In this document: piece by piece, positions 43,510-53,391 of the stretch
Layout: every line of letters begins with the position of its first letter
How positions within the stretch are numbered: position 1 is the stretch's first letter
Position numbers and translations under genes: made by a program
Source: Vreelandella titanicae BH1
GTDB taxonomy: Bacteria > Pseudomonadota > Gammaproteobacteria > Pseudomonadales > Halomonadaceae
Assembly: GCF_000336575.1 (NCBI RefSeq)
Contig: NZ_AOPO01000016.1
Span: 29,674-93,673, forward strand
DNA: 64,000 bases
Reading direction: 5' to 3'
The notes under the pieces: generated by a model
Seen by the model: the letters and a program-made list of their open reading frames with translations, nothing else
Database searches by the model: none
What the model was told of the DNA's origin: nothing

Positions 43510-43515
43510 GCCTAG

Positions 43516-44904
43516 ATGCGCTATATCAGCACGCGCGGGCAGGCGCCCGCGCTCTCCTTTGAAGAAGTGGTGCTCACCGGTATGGCCAGCGACGGCGGCC
43601 TCTATGTGCCGGAAACAATGCCTGAGTTCTCCCGGGGAGAGCTGGCCGACATGGCCGGGCTCTCCTATGCGGAAATCGCCTTTAGGGTGATGAAGCCGTT
43701 TGTGAACGGTGAGATCGACGACGAGACCTTCCGCAACATCGTGACCGAGGCCTACGCGACCTTTAATCACGACGCCGTGCTGCCGCTCAAACAGCTGGAT
43801 GCCAATCACTTCCTGCTTGAGCAGTTCCACGGCCCGACCCTGGCATTTAAAGACGTAGCGCTACAGCTGCTCGGCCGCCTGCTCGACCACTTCCTGAAAA
43901 AGCGTGGCGAGCGTGCGGTGATCATGGGTGCGACCTCTGGCGATACCGGCTCGGCGGCGATTGAAGGCTGTCGCCACTGCGACAACCTGGATATCTTTAT
44001 CCTGCACCCGCACAACCGGGTCTCGGAAGTACAGCGCCGACAAATGACCTCGGTGCTGGCCAATAACGTCTTCAATATTGCCATCGAAGGCAATTTCGAT
44101 GACGCCCAGGCGATGGTCAAGGCCAGCTTTGCCGATCAGTCGTTCCTCAACGGTACTCGCTTGGTCGCGGTGAACTCGATCAACTGGGCGCGCATTATGG
44201 CGCAGATCGTTTACTACATCGCCTCCGGCGTTGCGCTGGGTGCGCCGCACCGTGAAGTGAGCTTCTGCGTGCCGTCGGCTAACTTCGGCAACGTGTTTGC
44301 CGGTTATATGGCCTACAAAATGGGCCTGCCGGTGAAGCAGTTCATCATCGCCACCAACGCCAACGACATTCTGCACCGCACGCTGGCCGCCAACGACTTC
44401 TCCAAAAAAGAGCTAGCGGCTACTTTAGCGCCCTCCATGGATATCGTTGTGTCATCTAACTTTGAGCGCCTGTTGTTTGACGCCTACGACCGCGATGGCT
44501 TGGCCGTGGCGGCGCTGCTTGAGCGCTTCCAGCAGGAACCCACGGCGCTGGCCGATGCGCCGCTGGCCAAGCTGCGCGAGAAGTTCTCCAGCTACAGCGT
44601 GGACGATGCGACGATTCTGGAAGTGATCCGCGACGCCCATAAACGCACTGGTGAAATGCTCGACCCGCACACCGCCACCGGCTATCGTGCTGCCGAGCGT
44701 GCCCGGGCAGATCAGTCAACGCCAATGATTACCCTCGCCACTGCGCACCCGGCTAAATTCGCCGAGGCCGTTGTGAAGGCGGGCTTCCTGGGCGTGCCAC
44801 TGCCGCCGCATATGGAAGACCTGATTGAGCGCGAAGAGCGCTACACAGTGCTCCCTGCGGAACTTGCCGCCGTGCAGCAGTACGTTGCGGAAAACCGGCG
44901 TTGA
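43516..44904 (+). CDS. thrC: Threonine synthase
   Basis: A 462-residue PLP enzyme that converts phosphohomoserine to threonine. The N-terminus is MRYISTRGQAPALSFEEVVL; the PLP lysine is in GPTLAFKDVALQLLG; the phosphate loop is GATSGDTGSAAIEG. It follows hom directly and GGGGAG before the ATG is the tail of hom. recJ begins just after. Confidence 0.96.
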   Translation: MRYISTRGQAPALSFEEVVLTGMASDGGLYVPETMPEFSRGELADMAGLSYAEIAFRVMKPFVNGEIDDETFRNIVTEAYATFNHDAVLPLKQLDANHFLLEQFHGPTLAFKDVALQLLGRLLDHFLKKRGERAVIMGATSGDTGSAAIEGCRHCDNLDIFILHPHNRVSEVQRRQMTSVLANNVFNIAIEGNFDDAQAMVKASFADQSFLNGTRLVAVNSINWARIMAQIVYYIASGVALGAPHREVSFCVPSANFGNVFAGYMAYKMGLPVKQFIIATNANDILHRTLAANDFSKKELAATLAPSMDIVVSSNFERLLFDAYDRDGLAVAALLERFQQEPTALADAPLAKLREKFSSYSVDDATILEVIRDAHKRTGEMLDPHTATGYRAAERARADQSTPMITLATAHPAKFAEAVVKAGFLGVPLPPHMEDLIEREERYTVLPAELAAVQQYVAENRR

Positions 44905-44911
44905 CGTATTA

Positions 44912-46723
44912 ATGGCCTCAGTGACTGATTTACCCCATCGCACGCTGTCGTCTAGCAAGGCCGGGCCGCGCTTAGAGCCTCGTCCAGTGGATGAGGCGCT
45001 TTATGCCCGCGCTCAGGCGGAAGGCCTAAGCGAACTGCAGGCGCGTTTGCTGGCCTCGCGCTTGCCGGGCTACAGCGGTGAGTTGCTACCGTTAATAGCA
45101 CCTAGCCTGCGTTATTTGGCCCACCCGGAGAAACTGGCCGACGGTCGCCGCGCCGCCGAACGTATCGCTCAGGCGGTGGCAGAGGGTGAGGCCATCGGCA
45201 TTCTCACCGACTACGACGTGGATGGCATTACCTCCCACGTGGTGATTAGGCGCACGCTGGTGGAGCTGTTTGGGGTGCCAGAGGGCAAGCTACATAGCCT
45301 GATTGGCCACCGTATTCACGACGGCTATGGGATTAGCCTACCGCTGGTAGAGCGCACCTTGGCTCAAAAGCCGTTTCCCACCCTGGTGATTACCGCCGAT
45401 TGTGGTAGCTCTGATGAGCCGCGTATCGCGCGATTAAAAGCGGCAGGTATCGACGTGGTAGTCAGCGACCACCACGCCCTGCCCAGTGAGGGGCCGCCAA
45501 GCTCGGCATTCGCCTGTGTTAACCCTACCCGTGATGACTGTGAGTATCCCGACAAAACCATCGCTGGCTGTATGGTGGCGTGGCTGTTGATGTCACTCGC
45601 CCGCGGCGTGCTGATTGAGTGGGGGGCGCTATCAGAGTCGACGCCCAAGCTGTCGCCCTGGCTCTCCTACGTAGCTTTGGGCACCGTGGCTGACTGTGTC
45701 TCCCTAGGCGGTAGCCCCGCCAACCGCGCGGTGGTCAATCAAGGGTTAAAACTGATCAATCGTATGGATGCGGCGTGCTGGCGCGCTATGGCCACGCGCT
45801 TAGGCGCTGACAGTGTGCCGTTTAACGCCGAGACGTTAGCGTTTCAGATGGGGCCGCGTATCAATGCCCGCTCGCGGCTGGACGACCCCTACGCGGCGCT
45901 GCACTTTATGCTGGCCGAGAACGATGGGGTCGCCAATCGCCAGCTCGACGTGCTGGATCAGGATAACCAGTCCCGCAAAGCGATTGAGGCCGATATGGCC
46001 GCCGAGGCGCGCACTCTTGCCACAGCAGCTCTGGACGCCGATGAGCCCGCCGTGGTGGTGCTGCTTGAAGACGGGCACCCCGGCGTACAGGGTATCGTCG
46101 CCTCGCGATTGGTGCAGGCCTACGGGCGCCCGGCGCTGGTGCTAACACAAGCCTCGGCACCTGGCATGCTAACCGGCTCCGGCCGCTCGATTGATGGACT
46201 GCACCTGCGCGATGCCCTACAGCGTACCTTTGAGCTTGCTCCCCAGGCGCTGCCACGCTTTGGCGGTCATAGTGGTGCGGCAGGGGTGGGCGTGCCACGG
46301 GATCAGCTTGACGTCTTTAAAGCGGCTTTCTTGAGGGCCGTAGGCGAACAGCTGGAGGGACGAACGCTCTATCCGCGCCTATGGACGGATGGCGAGCTCT
46401 CCACGGCACAGCTTTCGCTGACCACCTTGCAAGAGATAGAAACCCTTGGGCCCTACGGGCGGGAGTTTGATCCGCCGCTGTTTGAAGGCCGCTTTATTGT
46501 CGAGGCGCTGCGCCCGGTGGGTGCTGACGGCGCGCACCTGATGCTGGAACTCTCCTCTGGCCCGGTGACCTGCAAAGCCATCTGGTTTCGTGCCTTAACG
46601 CCAGGGGAACTGCCTGGGTTTAACGTGGGGGATACACTGCACTGTGCTTATAAGCTTAACCGTAACCGCTGGCGCGGCCGCGAGACGCTGCAGTTGATGG
46701 TCGAGCACGCCAGCCCAATTTAA
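44912..46723 (+). CDS. recJ: Single-stranded-DNA-specific exonuclease RecJ
   Basis: A 603-residue 5'-3' exonuclease. DHH motifs are seen as ILTDYDVDGITSHVV and VVSDHHALP; the DHHA1 motif is RFGGHSGAAGVGV. A C-terminal OB-fold follows. The ATG at 44912 is preferred: an earlier start would overlap thrC by 80 bases. It acts in recombination and base-excision repair. Confidence 0.94.
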   Translation: MASVTDLPHRTLSSSKAGPRLEPRPVDEALYARAQAEGLSELQARLLASRLPGYSGELLPLIAPSLRYLAHPEKLADGRRAAERIAQAVAEGEAIGILTDYDVDGITSHVVIRRTLVELFGVPEGKLHSLIGHRIHDGYGISLPLVERTLAQKPFPTLVITADCGSSDEPRIARLKAAGIDVVVSDHHALPSEGPPSSAFACVNPTRDDCEYPDKTIAGCMVAWLLMSLARGVLIEWGALSESTPKLSPWLSYVALGTVADCVSLGGSPANRAVVNQGLKLINRMDAACWRAMATRLGADSVPFNAETLAFQMGPRINARSRLDDPYAALHFMLAENDGVANRQLDVLDQDNQSRKAIEADMAAEARTLATAALDADEPAVVVLLEDGHPGVQGIVASRLVQAYGRPALVLTQASAPGMLTGSGRSIDGLHLRDALQRTFELAPQALPRFGGHSGAAGVGVPRDQLDVFKAAFLRAVGEQLEGRTLYPRLWTDGELSTAQLSLTTLQEIETLGPYGREFDPPLFEGRFIVEALRPVGADGAHLMLELSSGPVTCKAIWFRALTPGELPGFNVGDTLHCAYKLNRNRWRGRETLQLMVEHASPI

Positions 46724-46768
46724 GCTGTACATCGCATCATCTACTGGCAACTTAAGTAAGGACGCCCC

Positions 46769-47398
46769 ATGCGCGTGGAAGATTTACCCAAGGATCAGCA
46801 TCGCCCCTATGAAGATATGATGGCGATGCTGCTGGGCACGTTCTTTGTTGCGCTGGGGGTAACCTTTTACACCCATGCGGTGCTATTGACCGGTAGTACG
46901 GCAGGCTTGGCGCTGCTGTTGAGCTACATCACCAGCAGCATTACCGGCTGGGGTTTTGGAGTGTACTTTTTTGCCATTAACCTGCCGTTTTACTACTTGG
47001 CGGTGAAGCGGATGGGGTGGAGTTTTACCCTACGCACCTTTGCCGCCATCGGCTTAGTATCGCTGTTTTCTGAGTTAACCCAAGGCTGGGTGCAATTTGC
47101 CAACTTGCCCTCGATCTACGCCGCCTTGATGGGCGGCGCGCTGATGGGCATTGGTATGCTGATGCTGTTTCGCCACCGTACCAGCCTGGGCGGTATCAAT
47201 ATCCTTGCGCTCTACTTACAGGATAAACACGGCCTGCGCGCAGGCTACGTTCAACTCGCCATCGATGGCGTTATTCTGTTGATTGCGTTAACGCAGCTAC
47301 CGCTGGATCGTGTGGGTTATTCAGTGCTGGGAGCATTGACGCTAAACCTGATTATCGCCCTGAACCATAAGCCAGGGCGCTATATTGGGGTGAGCTAA
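46769..47398 (+). CDS. YitT-family membrane protein
   Basis: A 209-residue inner-membrane protein with about five helices (LLGTFFVALGVTFYTHAVLL, GWGFGVYFFAINLPFYYLAV). The block GTSTG-like region reads LTGSTAGLALLLSYITS. The YitT family is of unknown function. It lacks the C-terminal soluble domain of longer members. GTAAGGA precedes the ATG. It ends 6 bases before the stop of the small copper-operon frame on the other strand. Confidence 0.83.
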   Translation: MRVEDLPKDQHRPYEDMMAMLLGTFFVALGVTFYTHAVLLTGSTAGLALLLSYITSSITGWGFGVYFFAINLPFYYLAVKRMGWSFTLRTFAAIGLVSLFSELTQGWVQFANLPSIYAALMGGALMGIGMLMLFRHRTSLGGINILALYLQDKHGLRAGYVQLAIDGVILLIALTQLPLDRVGYSVLGALTLNLIIALNHKPGRYIGVS

Positions 47399-47404
47399 AA
47401 ACGT

Positions 47405-47476
47405 TTAGCCAAGCCAGAACCACCACACTATCAGTGCGATAAGCCCCAGGCCTGCCAAGTTGATCAATAAGCTCAT
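47405..47476 (-). CDS. 23-residue membrane peptide coupled to copA
   Basis: A very short frame whose ATG overlaps the copA stop codon (ATGA at 47473-47476). The peptide is one hydrophobic segment with a Trp-rich end (LIALIVWWFWLG). It resembles, from memory, the membrane anchor at the start of small cupredoxin proteins found after copA in other marine bacteria, so it may be a cut-down remnant or a real regulatory microprotein. The stop codon lies 6 bases from the convergent yitT-type stop. Confidence 0.5.
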   Translation of the reverse strand: MSLLINLAGLGLIALIVWWFWLG

Positions 47477-50058
47477 GAGGCGTCCTCCTGACTGGCTTTC
47501 CATAGCCGCAAGCGATTGGCGTTACTCACCACGGTGATGGAAGAGAGTGACATGGCAGCGCCCGCTATCATCGGTGAGAGCAGCATGCCGGTGAGTGGGT
47601 AGAGCACCCCCGCCGCGATGGGAATACACAGCAGGTTGTAGCTAAAGGCACCCACCAGGTTCTGTTTGATATTGCGCAGCGTGGCGCGGCTGATCTCAAT
47701 TGCTGACGCTACCCCGTGCAGCGAGCCGCGCATGAGCGTGATGCCCGCGCTCTCAATCGCCACATCGGTGCCTTGGCCAATGGCAAAGCCCACGTTCGCT
47801 CGGGCCAGCGCCGGGGCATCATTGATGCCATCGCCCACCATGCCAACGATTTCTCCCGCCTTCTGACGACGCTCTATCTCGGCGTGCTTGTCCTCGGGTA
47901 ACAGCCCTGCCCGAAACTCATCAATGCCTACTTCCTGGGCAATGGCCCTGGCGGTGTGCTCGTTATCGCCGGTTAACATAACGATGGTTAAGCCGTCTTT
48001 TTGCAGGCGCTTGATTGCGGCCACGGTGTCGTGGCGAAGCGGGTCGCTGATGCCAAACAGGGCGGCCAATTTGCCATCTACCGCCAAGTACACCAGCGTG
48101 CGGGCCTGCTCCTCCAGAGCGCGGGCTTGCTCTTCACCTGCCTTGAGATCCACACCGGCTTCACTTAACAGACGCGCATTGCCCAGCAGCAGCGCTTTGC
48201 CGTCGGCGGTTTGGGCTTTTACCCCGCCACCAGTCACGCTGTCGAAACCATTAATCTCGGCAGGGTTAGCCTCGTGTTCATCCGCGTAGGTCATTAACGC
48301 CGCCGCCAATGGGTGCTCGGAGCTGCGTTCCAGCGCGTGCACCAACGCCAGCGCGGTGGATTGCTCTACGCCAAACATCTGCGCATCGGTGACGCTGGGC
48401 TTGCCCTGGGTGAGCGTGCCGGTTTTATCGACGACTAGCGTGGTCAGCTTGCTAGCGGTTTGCAGCGCCTCGCCGCTGCGTACCAGCACCCCATGCTCTG
48501 CCGCTTTACCGACGCCGATCATGGTCGAGATTGGCGTCGCCAGACCCAGCGCGCAGGGGCAGGCAATAATCAGTACGGTAGTCGCCGTCACCAACATATG
48601 GATCACCTGGGGAGCGGGCCCTAGGTTGAACCACACCAGGGTCGTCAATACGGCAATGATCATTACCGCAGGTACAAAAACGCTGGAGACTTGGTCGGCT
48701 AGCTCGCCAATCGGTGGGCGCGAGTTTTGGGCGCTCGCTACCTGTTCGGTAATCTGCCCCAGGCGCGTGTCGGTGCCCACCCGCGTGGCGCGATAGATCA
48801 AGCCACCTTTGCCATTCACCGTGCCAGCGCTGACTTCATCCCCCGCGCTTTTGGTGATGGGGAGTGGCTCGCCGGTAAGCATCGACTCATCGATATGGCT
48901 TTGGCCTTCAACGACGTCTCCATCCACCGGTAAACGCTCGCCGGGGCGTACTCGTACGTGGTCGCCAGCGCGCACCGCATCAATATCAATCTCCTGCTCG
49001 TGACCGTCGCGAATCACCCGCGCTGTTCGGCTCTGTAGGTCAAGCAGGCGCTTTAGCGCATTGCTGGTGCGGCCCCGGGCACGTAGCTCCATGGCATTGC
49101 CGAGTAGAATCAGCCCGATCACCATGGCTGAGGCTTCAAAATAGATCCCCTGAGCGACTTCTGGCAGCCATGGCGCAAACAGCACCACGGCCATGGAGTA
49201 GAGCCAGGCGGTGCCGGTGCCCATGGCCACCAGGGTATCCATATTGGCTTGGCGATGCTTAAACTGCTTCCAGGCGTTGACGAAAAAGTGGCGTCCTGGG
49301 AAGGCCAAAATACCCAAGGTTAACAAGCCGATCACCAGCCAGTAGAGACGCCCCATGCCCATCGGGTGGGGATGGAAAAAAAGCATGCTGAGCATCAGCG
49401 GAATCGCCAGTGCCAGCGAGATCGCGCTGCCGCGCAGCCGTTTTTGGTAAGTCTTGGCATCCTGCTCTGCACGAGTGCGTTCTGCTTCCCGCATATCCAC
49501 AATCGGTTCGGCGCCATAGCCGGCTGACTCAACGGCGGCGATTAACGCTTGGGTCTCGGCACTGCCAAACACCTGGGCGGAGTGGGTGCCAAAATTGACG
49601 CTGGCGGTGTCGACTCCCTCAGTTCGCTCTAGTGCTTTCTGCACGCTGTTGACGCAGCTGGCGCAGGTCATCCCACTAATCGCCAAGCGCTGTTTCTTGC
49701 CTTGCCCTTGAGACTGGGAGTGAGCACTTGCGGTTTTTTCAGCTTCGGCATCAGCGGGTGCCGCGGTTTCTGGCTGATTATCAACATCGTCTGGGGCTGC
49801 TTCCTCCAGAGCTGCTTCGCCTGGCGGGTAGCCCGCCGCGGTCAAGCGTTGATCAAGCTCGGCGTCGGTTAGAGTCGAAACAACCTCGAGGCGTTTTTCG
49901 CTAGGAATGCCGGTGACGTCTGCTTCAGGGTCACCACTTTGAATCGCCTCGCGCATACGCTTGACGCAGCCCTGGCAATTCATGCCGGGGATGGTTCGCG
50001 TGGTGGCTCCATTGGCAGGGCTTACGCTTGAGGCGGCTTCGGTAGAGGCGTCGCTCAT
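47473..50058 (-). CDS. copA: Copper-exporting P1B-type ATPase
   Basis: An 861-residue exporter with two N-terminal HMA domains: GMNCQGCVKRM and GMTCASCVNSV, separated by an Ala/Glu-rich acidic linker. The membrane site is IACPCALGLATP; the phosphorylation motif is VDKTGTLTQGKPS; then SSEHPLAAAL and GDGINDAPALARA. Copper(I) specificity is shown by FSYNLL in helix 7 and MSLSSITVVSNANRL in helix 8. It is coupled to the upstream regulator (ATGA at 50055-50058) and to a 23-residue frame downstream. Confidence 0.96.
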   Translation of the reverse strand: MSDASTEAASSVSPANGATTRTIPGMNCQGCVKRMREAIQSGDPEADVTGIPSEKRLEVVSTLTDAELDQRLTAAGYPPGEAALEEAAPDDVDNQPETAAPADAEAEKTASAHSQSQGQGKKQRLAISGMTCASCVNSVQKALERTEGVDTASVNFGTHSAQVFGSAETQALIAAVESAGYGAEPIVDMREAERTRAEQDAKTYQKRLRGSAISLALAIPLMLSMLFFHPHPMGMGRLYWLVIGLLTLGILAFPGRHFFVNAWKQFKHRQANMDTLVAMGTGTAWLYSMAVVLFAPWLPEVAQGIYFEASAMVIGLILLGNAMELRARGRTSNALKRLLDLQSRTARVIRDGHEQEIDIDAVRAGDHVRVRPGERLPVDGDVVEGQSHIDESMLTGEPLPITKSAGDEVSAGTVNGKGGLIYRATRVGTDTRLGQITEQVASAQNSRPPIGELADQVSSVFVPAVMIIAVLTTLVWFNLGPAPQVIHMLVTATTVLIIACPCALGLATPISTMIGVGKAAEHGVLVRSGEALQTASKLTTLVVDKTGTLTQGKPSVTDAQMFGVEQSTALALVHALERSSEHPLAAALMTYADEHEANPAEINGFDSVTGGGVKAQTADGKALLLGNARLLSEAGVDLKAGEEQARALEEQARTLVYLAVDGKLAALFGISDPLRHDTVAAIKRLQKDGLTIVMLTGDNEHTARAIAQEVGIDEFRAGLLPEDKHAEIERRQKAGEIVGMVGDGINDAPALARANVGFAIGQGTDVAIESAGITLMRGSLHGVASAIEISRATLRNIKQNLVGAFSYNLLCIPIAAGVLYPLTGMLLSPMIAGAAMSLSSITVVSNANRLRLWKASQEDAS

Positions 50059-50483
50059 GGGGTCTCCTTAATAGACGGGGCGTCAGGAAAGCTCTCAATC
50101 AGGCGACACACGCTGTGGCCGTCGGGGGAGCCGTCGGGCATTTGCTGCCAGCTCTCCATGGCCTGTTCCATTCGTTCGGCTAGCGCTTCCAACTCGGCAA
50201 TACGTGCTCGAATTTGCGGCAAGCGGCTGGCGAGTAAGTCGCGTACCAAGGGGCAGGGAGAGTCGCCTTGGTCGGCGTGGGTCAGAATGTCGCGAATCTC
50301 AGCCACGCTAAAACCTAATTTGCGCGCCCGCTGAATAAACCGCAGACGTTCTAGGTCGGTATCTGAAAATAGCTGATAGCCGTTATCTGGATGGCGCTGG
50401 GGGGCAAGTAGCTGCTCACGAGCGTAGTGGCGCACGGTCTCAGCGGTAACGCCGCCCCGTTTGGCAAGCTCGTTAACTTTCAT
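50055..50483 (-). CDS. MerR-family regulator of the copA operon (CueR-like position)
   Basis: A 142-residue MerR protein (MKVNELAKRGGVTAETVRHYA). It would normally be called CueR from its place. But it has Cys at position 77 (SPCPLV), where CueR has Ser77, and only one cysteine (C126, HSVCRLIES) in the C-terminal loop, where CueR needs two. Cys at 77/79 is typical of divalent-metal sensors such as ZntR. The metal specificity is therefore uncertain. It is coupled to copA and is preceded by a perfect 21-base palindrome promoter. Confidence 0.85.
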   Translation of the reverse strand: MKVNELAKRGGVTAETVRHYAREQLLAPQRHPDNGYQLFSDTDLERLRFIQRARKLGFSVAEIRDILTHADQGDSPCPLVRDLLASRLPQIRARIAELEALAERMEQAMESWQQMPDGSPDGHSVCRLIESFPDAPSIKETP

Positions 50484-50519
50484 GGCCTGTTCTCCCGACC
50501 GGTTAAATAGTGGTTATTT

Positions 50520-50551
50520 AGTGTAGAACCTATGGGTAACCCATAGGTCAA
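50520..50551 (-). promoter_or_regulatory. MerR-type promoter/operator of the regulator-copA operon
   Basis: On the minus strand TTGACC (50546-50551) and TACACT (50520-50525) are 20 bases apart. The spacer is covered by a perfect palindrome with arms ACCTATGGGT and ACCCATAGGT around one base (50528-50548). This indicates autoregulation by the MerR protein. CueR promoters usually have 19 bases, ZntR promoters 20. Confidence 0.8.
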
Positions 50552-50746
50552 GGCCTCTTGGCTCAGTAAGCTGAAATGACTAAAACACTGATTTAAAACG
50601 ACCGTGCGACTAATGTATAAGCCAAAAATAAAATAAAACGAACGTTTGCCCTTGAACCTTTGGCTCAGTTGCGAGAAAACAGTCATGTAAAAATAAAGAG
50701 GGTGGATCGTCGGTATCCACTGGATCATCGGGAAGAGAGGCCCACT

Positions 50747-52096
50747 ATGAATAATAAATTTAATAAGCTCACCCTGGCTGCTGCCATTACGGCCGCTTTT
50801 GCCAGCCAAGCCCACGCGGGCGGGTATCAAATTAACGAGCAGAGCGTGAGTGGGCAGGGCTATGGCCATGCCGGGCGAAGCTCTAACATCCATGATGCAA
50901 CCATTGTGTACGGTAACCCAGCGGGTATGTCGTTTTTAGACCGTGCCCAGGTGACCGTTGGTGGCACGTATCTAAACGTGAATACTGACATCTCTAATGT
51001 CGAAGCTTCTCGCTATATCGACTCCGGGGTCGCGCTTGGTGGCGCGCCAAATGGCAATCAGATCCCCGTCGGTAGCATTCCCGGAGGGAATGATGGCGAT
51101 ATGGTGCCAGGTACGCCGATCCCCTTTGCTTTCTATGCGCACCCAGTGACCGATCAACTGGCGTTCGGGTTTGGGGTGTATGCACCCTTTGGCTCAAAAA
51201 CCGATTATGAAGATGATTTTCAAGGGCGCTATTTTGGCGACTACACCGAAGTCAAAGTGGTCAGTGCGCAGCCGACGGTTTCTTACCGTTTTAATGATCA
51301 GTGGTCAGTAGGCGCGGGGATTACTTACAACCGTGTGGAAGGCGAACTACGCCGACAAGTACCCAGTGAGGCCACCTTTAACCCAGATGCCGACATCGAC
51401 TCGCGGGTTGATGGTGACGACGAAGCGTGGGGCTATAACTTAGGCGTAATCTATCGTCCAGTACCTGAAACCACCCTGGGGCTGACTTACCGCTCGAAAG
51501 TAGACTACACCTTGGAAGGTGATTTTAGCGCTACTGATCCTCTGGGTAATGTCGTTCGCTCAGATACTGCTAGCCTGGATTTGACCACCCCTGAGACGGT
51601 TAACTTCTCGCTTACCCAGCAAATGACTGACCGTCTCAAGCTGATGTTCGGTGCATCCTGGGTGCGTTGGAGCCACTTTGATCAAATTTTGGTTACCGGC
51701 AGCCAAGGCGATACGATTACCCAAGAGTTTCAGAACTACTCAAACGCCTGGGCGTTTGCCACTGGCGGCGAGTACCAGTTAACCAAGACATTGGCGCTTC
51801 GTGCTGGGGTTACGTTAGACATGACGCCGACCAATGATGAGGATCGTAGCGTACGTATTCCTTCCGATGATCGGCGTATTTTCTCGCTGGGGGCAGGATG
51901 GAGCCCAACGCCTGACCTGACTGTCGATATTGCCTACTCATATCTAACAGAGCGCGGCACCTTTGTTGAGCAGGATCGTAGCGACCTGCTGGCCAGCCAG
52001 GCCACGGGTGGCCAGCCGGTTGGCGGGGCCTCCTACTCAGCCGACTACAAAAACGAAGCTCACGGTTTTGGTGCTCAGTTAACCTATCGCTTTTAA
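50747..52096 (+). CDS. fadL: FadL-family outer-membrane long-chain fatty acid transporter
   Basis: A 449-residue outer-membrane barrel. A signal peptide ends at HAGG (residue 25); the mature N-terminus GYQINEQSVSGQGYGHAG is the FadL hatch signature, with NPAGMSFLDRAQ and the final aromatic GAQLTYRF. It takes up long-chain fatty acids or other hydrophobic compounds. It is divergent from the copper regulator and followed by a terminator. Confidence 0.92.
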   Translation: MNNKFNKLTLAAAITAAFASQAHAGGYQINEQSVSGQGYGHAGRSSNIHDATIVYGNPAGMSFLDRAQVTVGGTYLNVNTDISNVEASRYIDSGVALGGAPNGNQIPVGSIPGGNDGDMVPGTPIPFAFYAHPVTDQLAFGFGVYAPFGSKTDYEDDFQGRYFGDYTEVKVVSAQPTVSYRFNDQWSVGAGITYNRVEGELRRQVPSEATFNPDADIDSRVDGDDEAWGYNLGVIYRPVPETTLGLTYRSKVDYTLEGDFSATDPLGNVVRSDTASLDLTTPETVNFSLTQQMTDRLKLMFGASWVRWSHFDQILVTGSQGDTITQEFQNYSNAWAFATGGEYQLTKTLALRAGVTLDMTPTNDEDRSVRIPSDDRRIFSLGAGWSPTPDLTVDIAYSYLTERGTFVEQDRSDLLASQATGGQPVGGASYSADYKNEAHGFGAQLTYRF

Positions 52097-52121
52097 ACCC
52101 TAAAGAGCCAAACCCCAATGA

Positions 52122-52146
52122 AACCCGGCGCATGCCGGGTTTTTTA
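52122..52146 (+). terminator. Terminator after fadL
   Basis: A perfect hairpin (AACCCGGC/GCCGGGTT) followed by six T's. Confidence 0.9.
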
Positions 52147-52258
52147 TTGCCTAGTGGCAGGCCATTGGATGCGGGGCGTGTCGGCTTTCGTTACACTATG
52201 CGCTTTTCTGATCGATACACCTCTGTACGATCCGAGTAGACCAAGCTAGGGCGATCCC

Positions 52259-53357
52259 ATGTTGGAAACCAATCCGATTCACAACCAGCTCAAGGACCTG
52301 TCTGAGCGGACAGACGTTCTTAGGGGGTATCTTTGACTATGCCGAGAAGAAAGATCGGCTAGAAGAGGTCACCCGCGAACTGGAAGACCCCAATGTCTGG
52401 AACGATCCAGACTACGCGCAGAAGTTAGGCAAAGAGCGCGCCTCCCTCGAAGCCATAGTGGCCACCATTGATGAACTTGAGCAGGGCCTTGGCGATAGCC
52501 GGGATCTGCTGGAGCTTGCAGAAATGGAAGAGGATGAAGGCACCGTCGAAGAAGTGTGCAAAGAGCTGGACAGCATGCAGGCGGCGTTAGAAAAGCTTGA
52601 GTTTCGGCGCATGTTCTCCGGTGAAATGGATCAGAACAACGCCTACCTGGAAATTCAGTCCGGCTCTGGTGGCACCGAAGCCCAGGATTGGGCCAATATT
52701 TTATTGCGCATGTACCTGCGCTGGGCAGAGAGCCACGGCTTCAAAGCCGATATCACTGAAATCTCTGCTGGCGAAGTGGCGGGCATTAAGTCGGCCACGG
52801 TGCATATCCAAGGCGATTACGCTTTCGGCTGGCTGCGTACTGAAACCGGCGTGCACCGCCTAGTGCGTAAAAGCCCGTTTGATTCCGGTGGTCGTCGGCA
52901 TACCTCGTTTGCCTCGGTATTCCTGTCCCCGGAAATTGACGACAGTTTCGAGGTAGAGATTAATCCCTCGGACTTGCGCGTCGATACCTACCGTTCCAGC
53001 GGCGCGGGCGGTCAACACGTAAACACCACCGATTCGGCCGTGCGGATTACCCACGAGCCGACCGGGATCGTCGTGGCCTGCCAGGGGCAACGCAGCCAGC
53101 ACGCCAACCGCGATTTTGCCATGAAGCAGTTGAAAGCGCGGTTGTGGGAACACGAGATGCAAAAGCGCAACGCCGCCAAGCAGGAGGCCGAGGACTCCAA
53201 GGCTGACATCGGCTGGGGCAGCCAGATTCGCTCTTACGTGCTGGATGACCAGCGCATCAAGGATTTGCGCACCAGCGTGCAGTCCAGCAACTGCGATAAA
53301 GTGCTCGACGGGGATATTGATCAATTTATCGTCGCCAGCTTGAAGCAAGGTTTGTAA
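52259..53357 (+). CDS. prfB: Peptide chain release factor 2 (programmed +1 frameshift)
   Basis: RF2, 365 residues when read with the frameshift. The first 25 codons end at an in-frame TGA (52334-52336). The classic slippery site CTT TGA C, with AGGGGG (52322-52327) three bases upstream, shifts reading by +1 into DYAEKKDRLEEV and on to 53357. The GGQ motif is seen in SSGAGGQHVNTTDSAV; the SPF stop-recognition motif is KSPFDSGG. Frameshifting senses RF2 level. lysS follows by 34 bases, as in E. coli. Confidence 0.97.
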
Positions 53358-53391
53358 TTTTTTTAGCGTTTGAACATGAACAGGGTGCCCC

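Noticed and set aside
50480..50893. 137-residue minus-strand frame starting inside fadL
   Set aside because: It reads across the copper promoter and the fadL signal peptide on the wrong strand; shadow frame.
52259..52336. Apparent nonsense mutation near the start of prfB
   Set aside because: The TGA is the programmed frameshift site of RF2, not a lesion.
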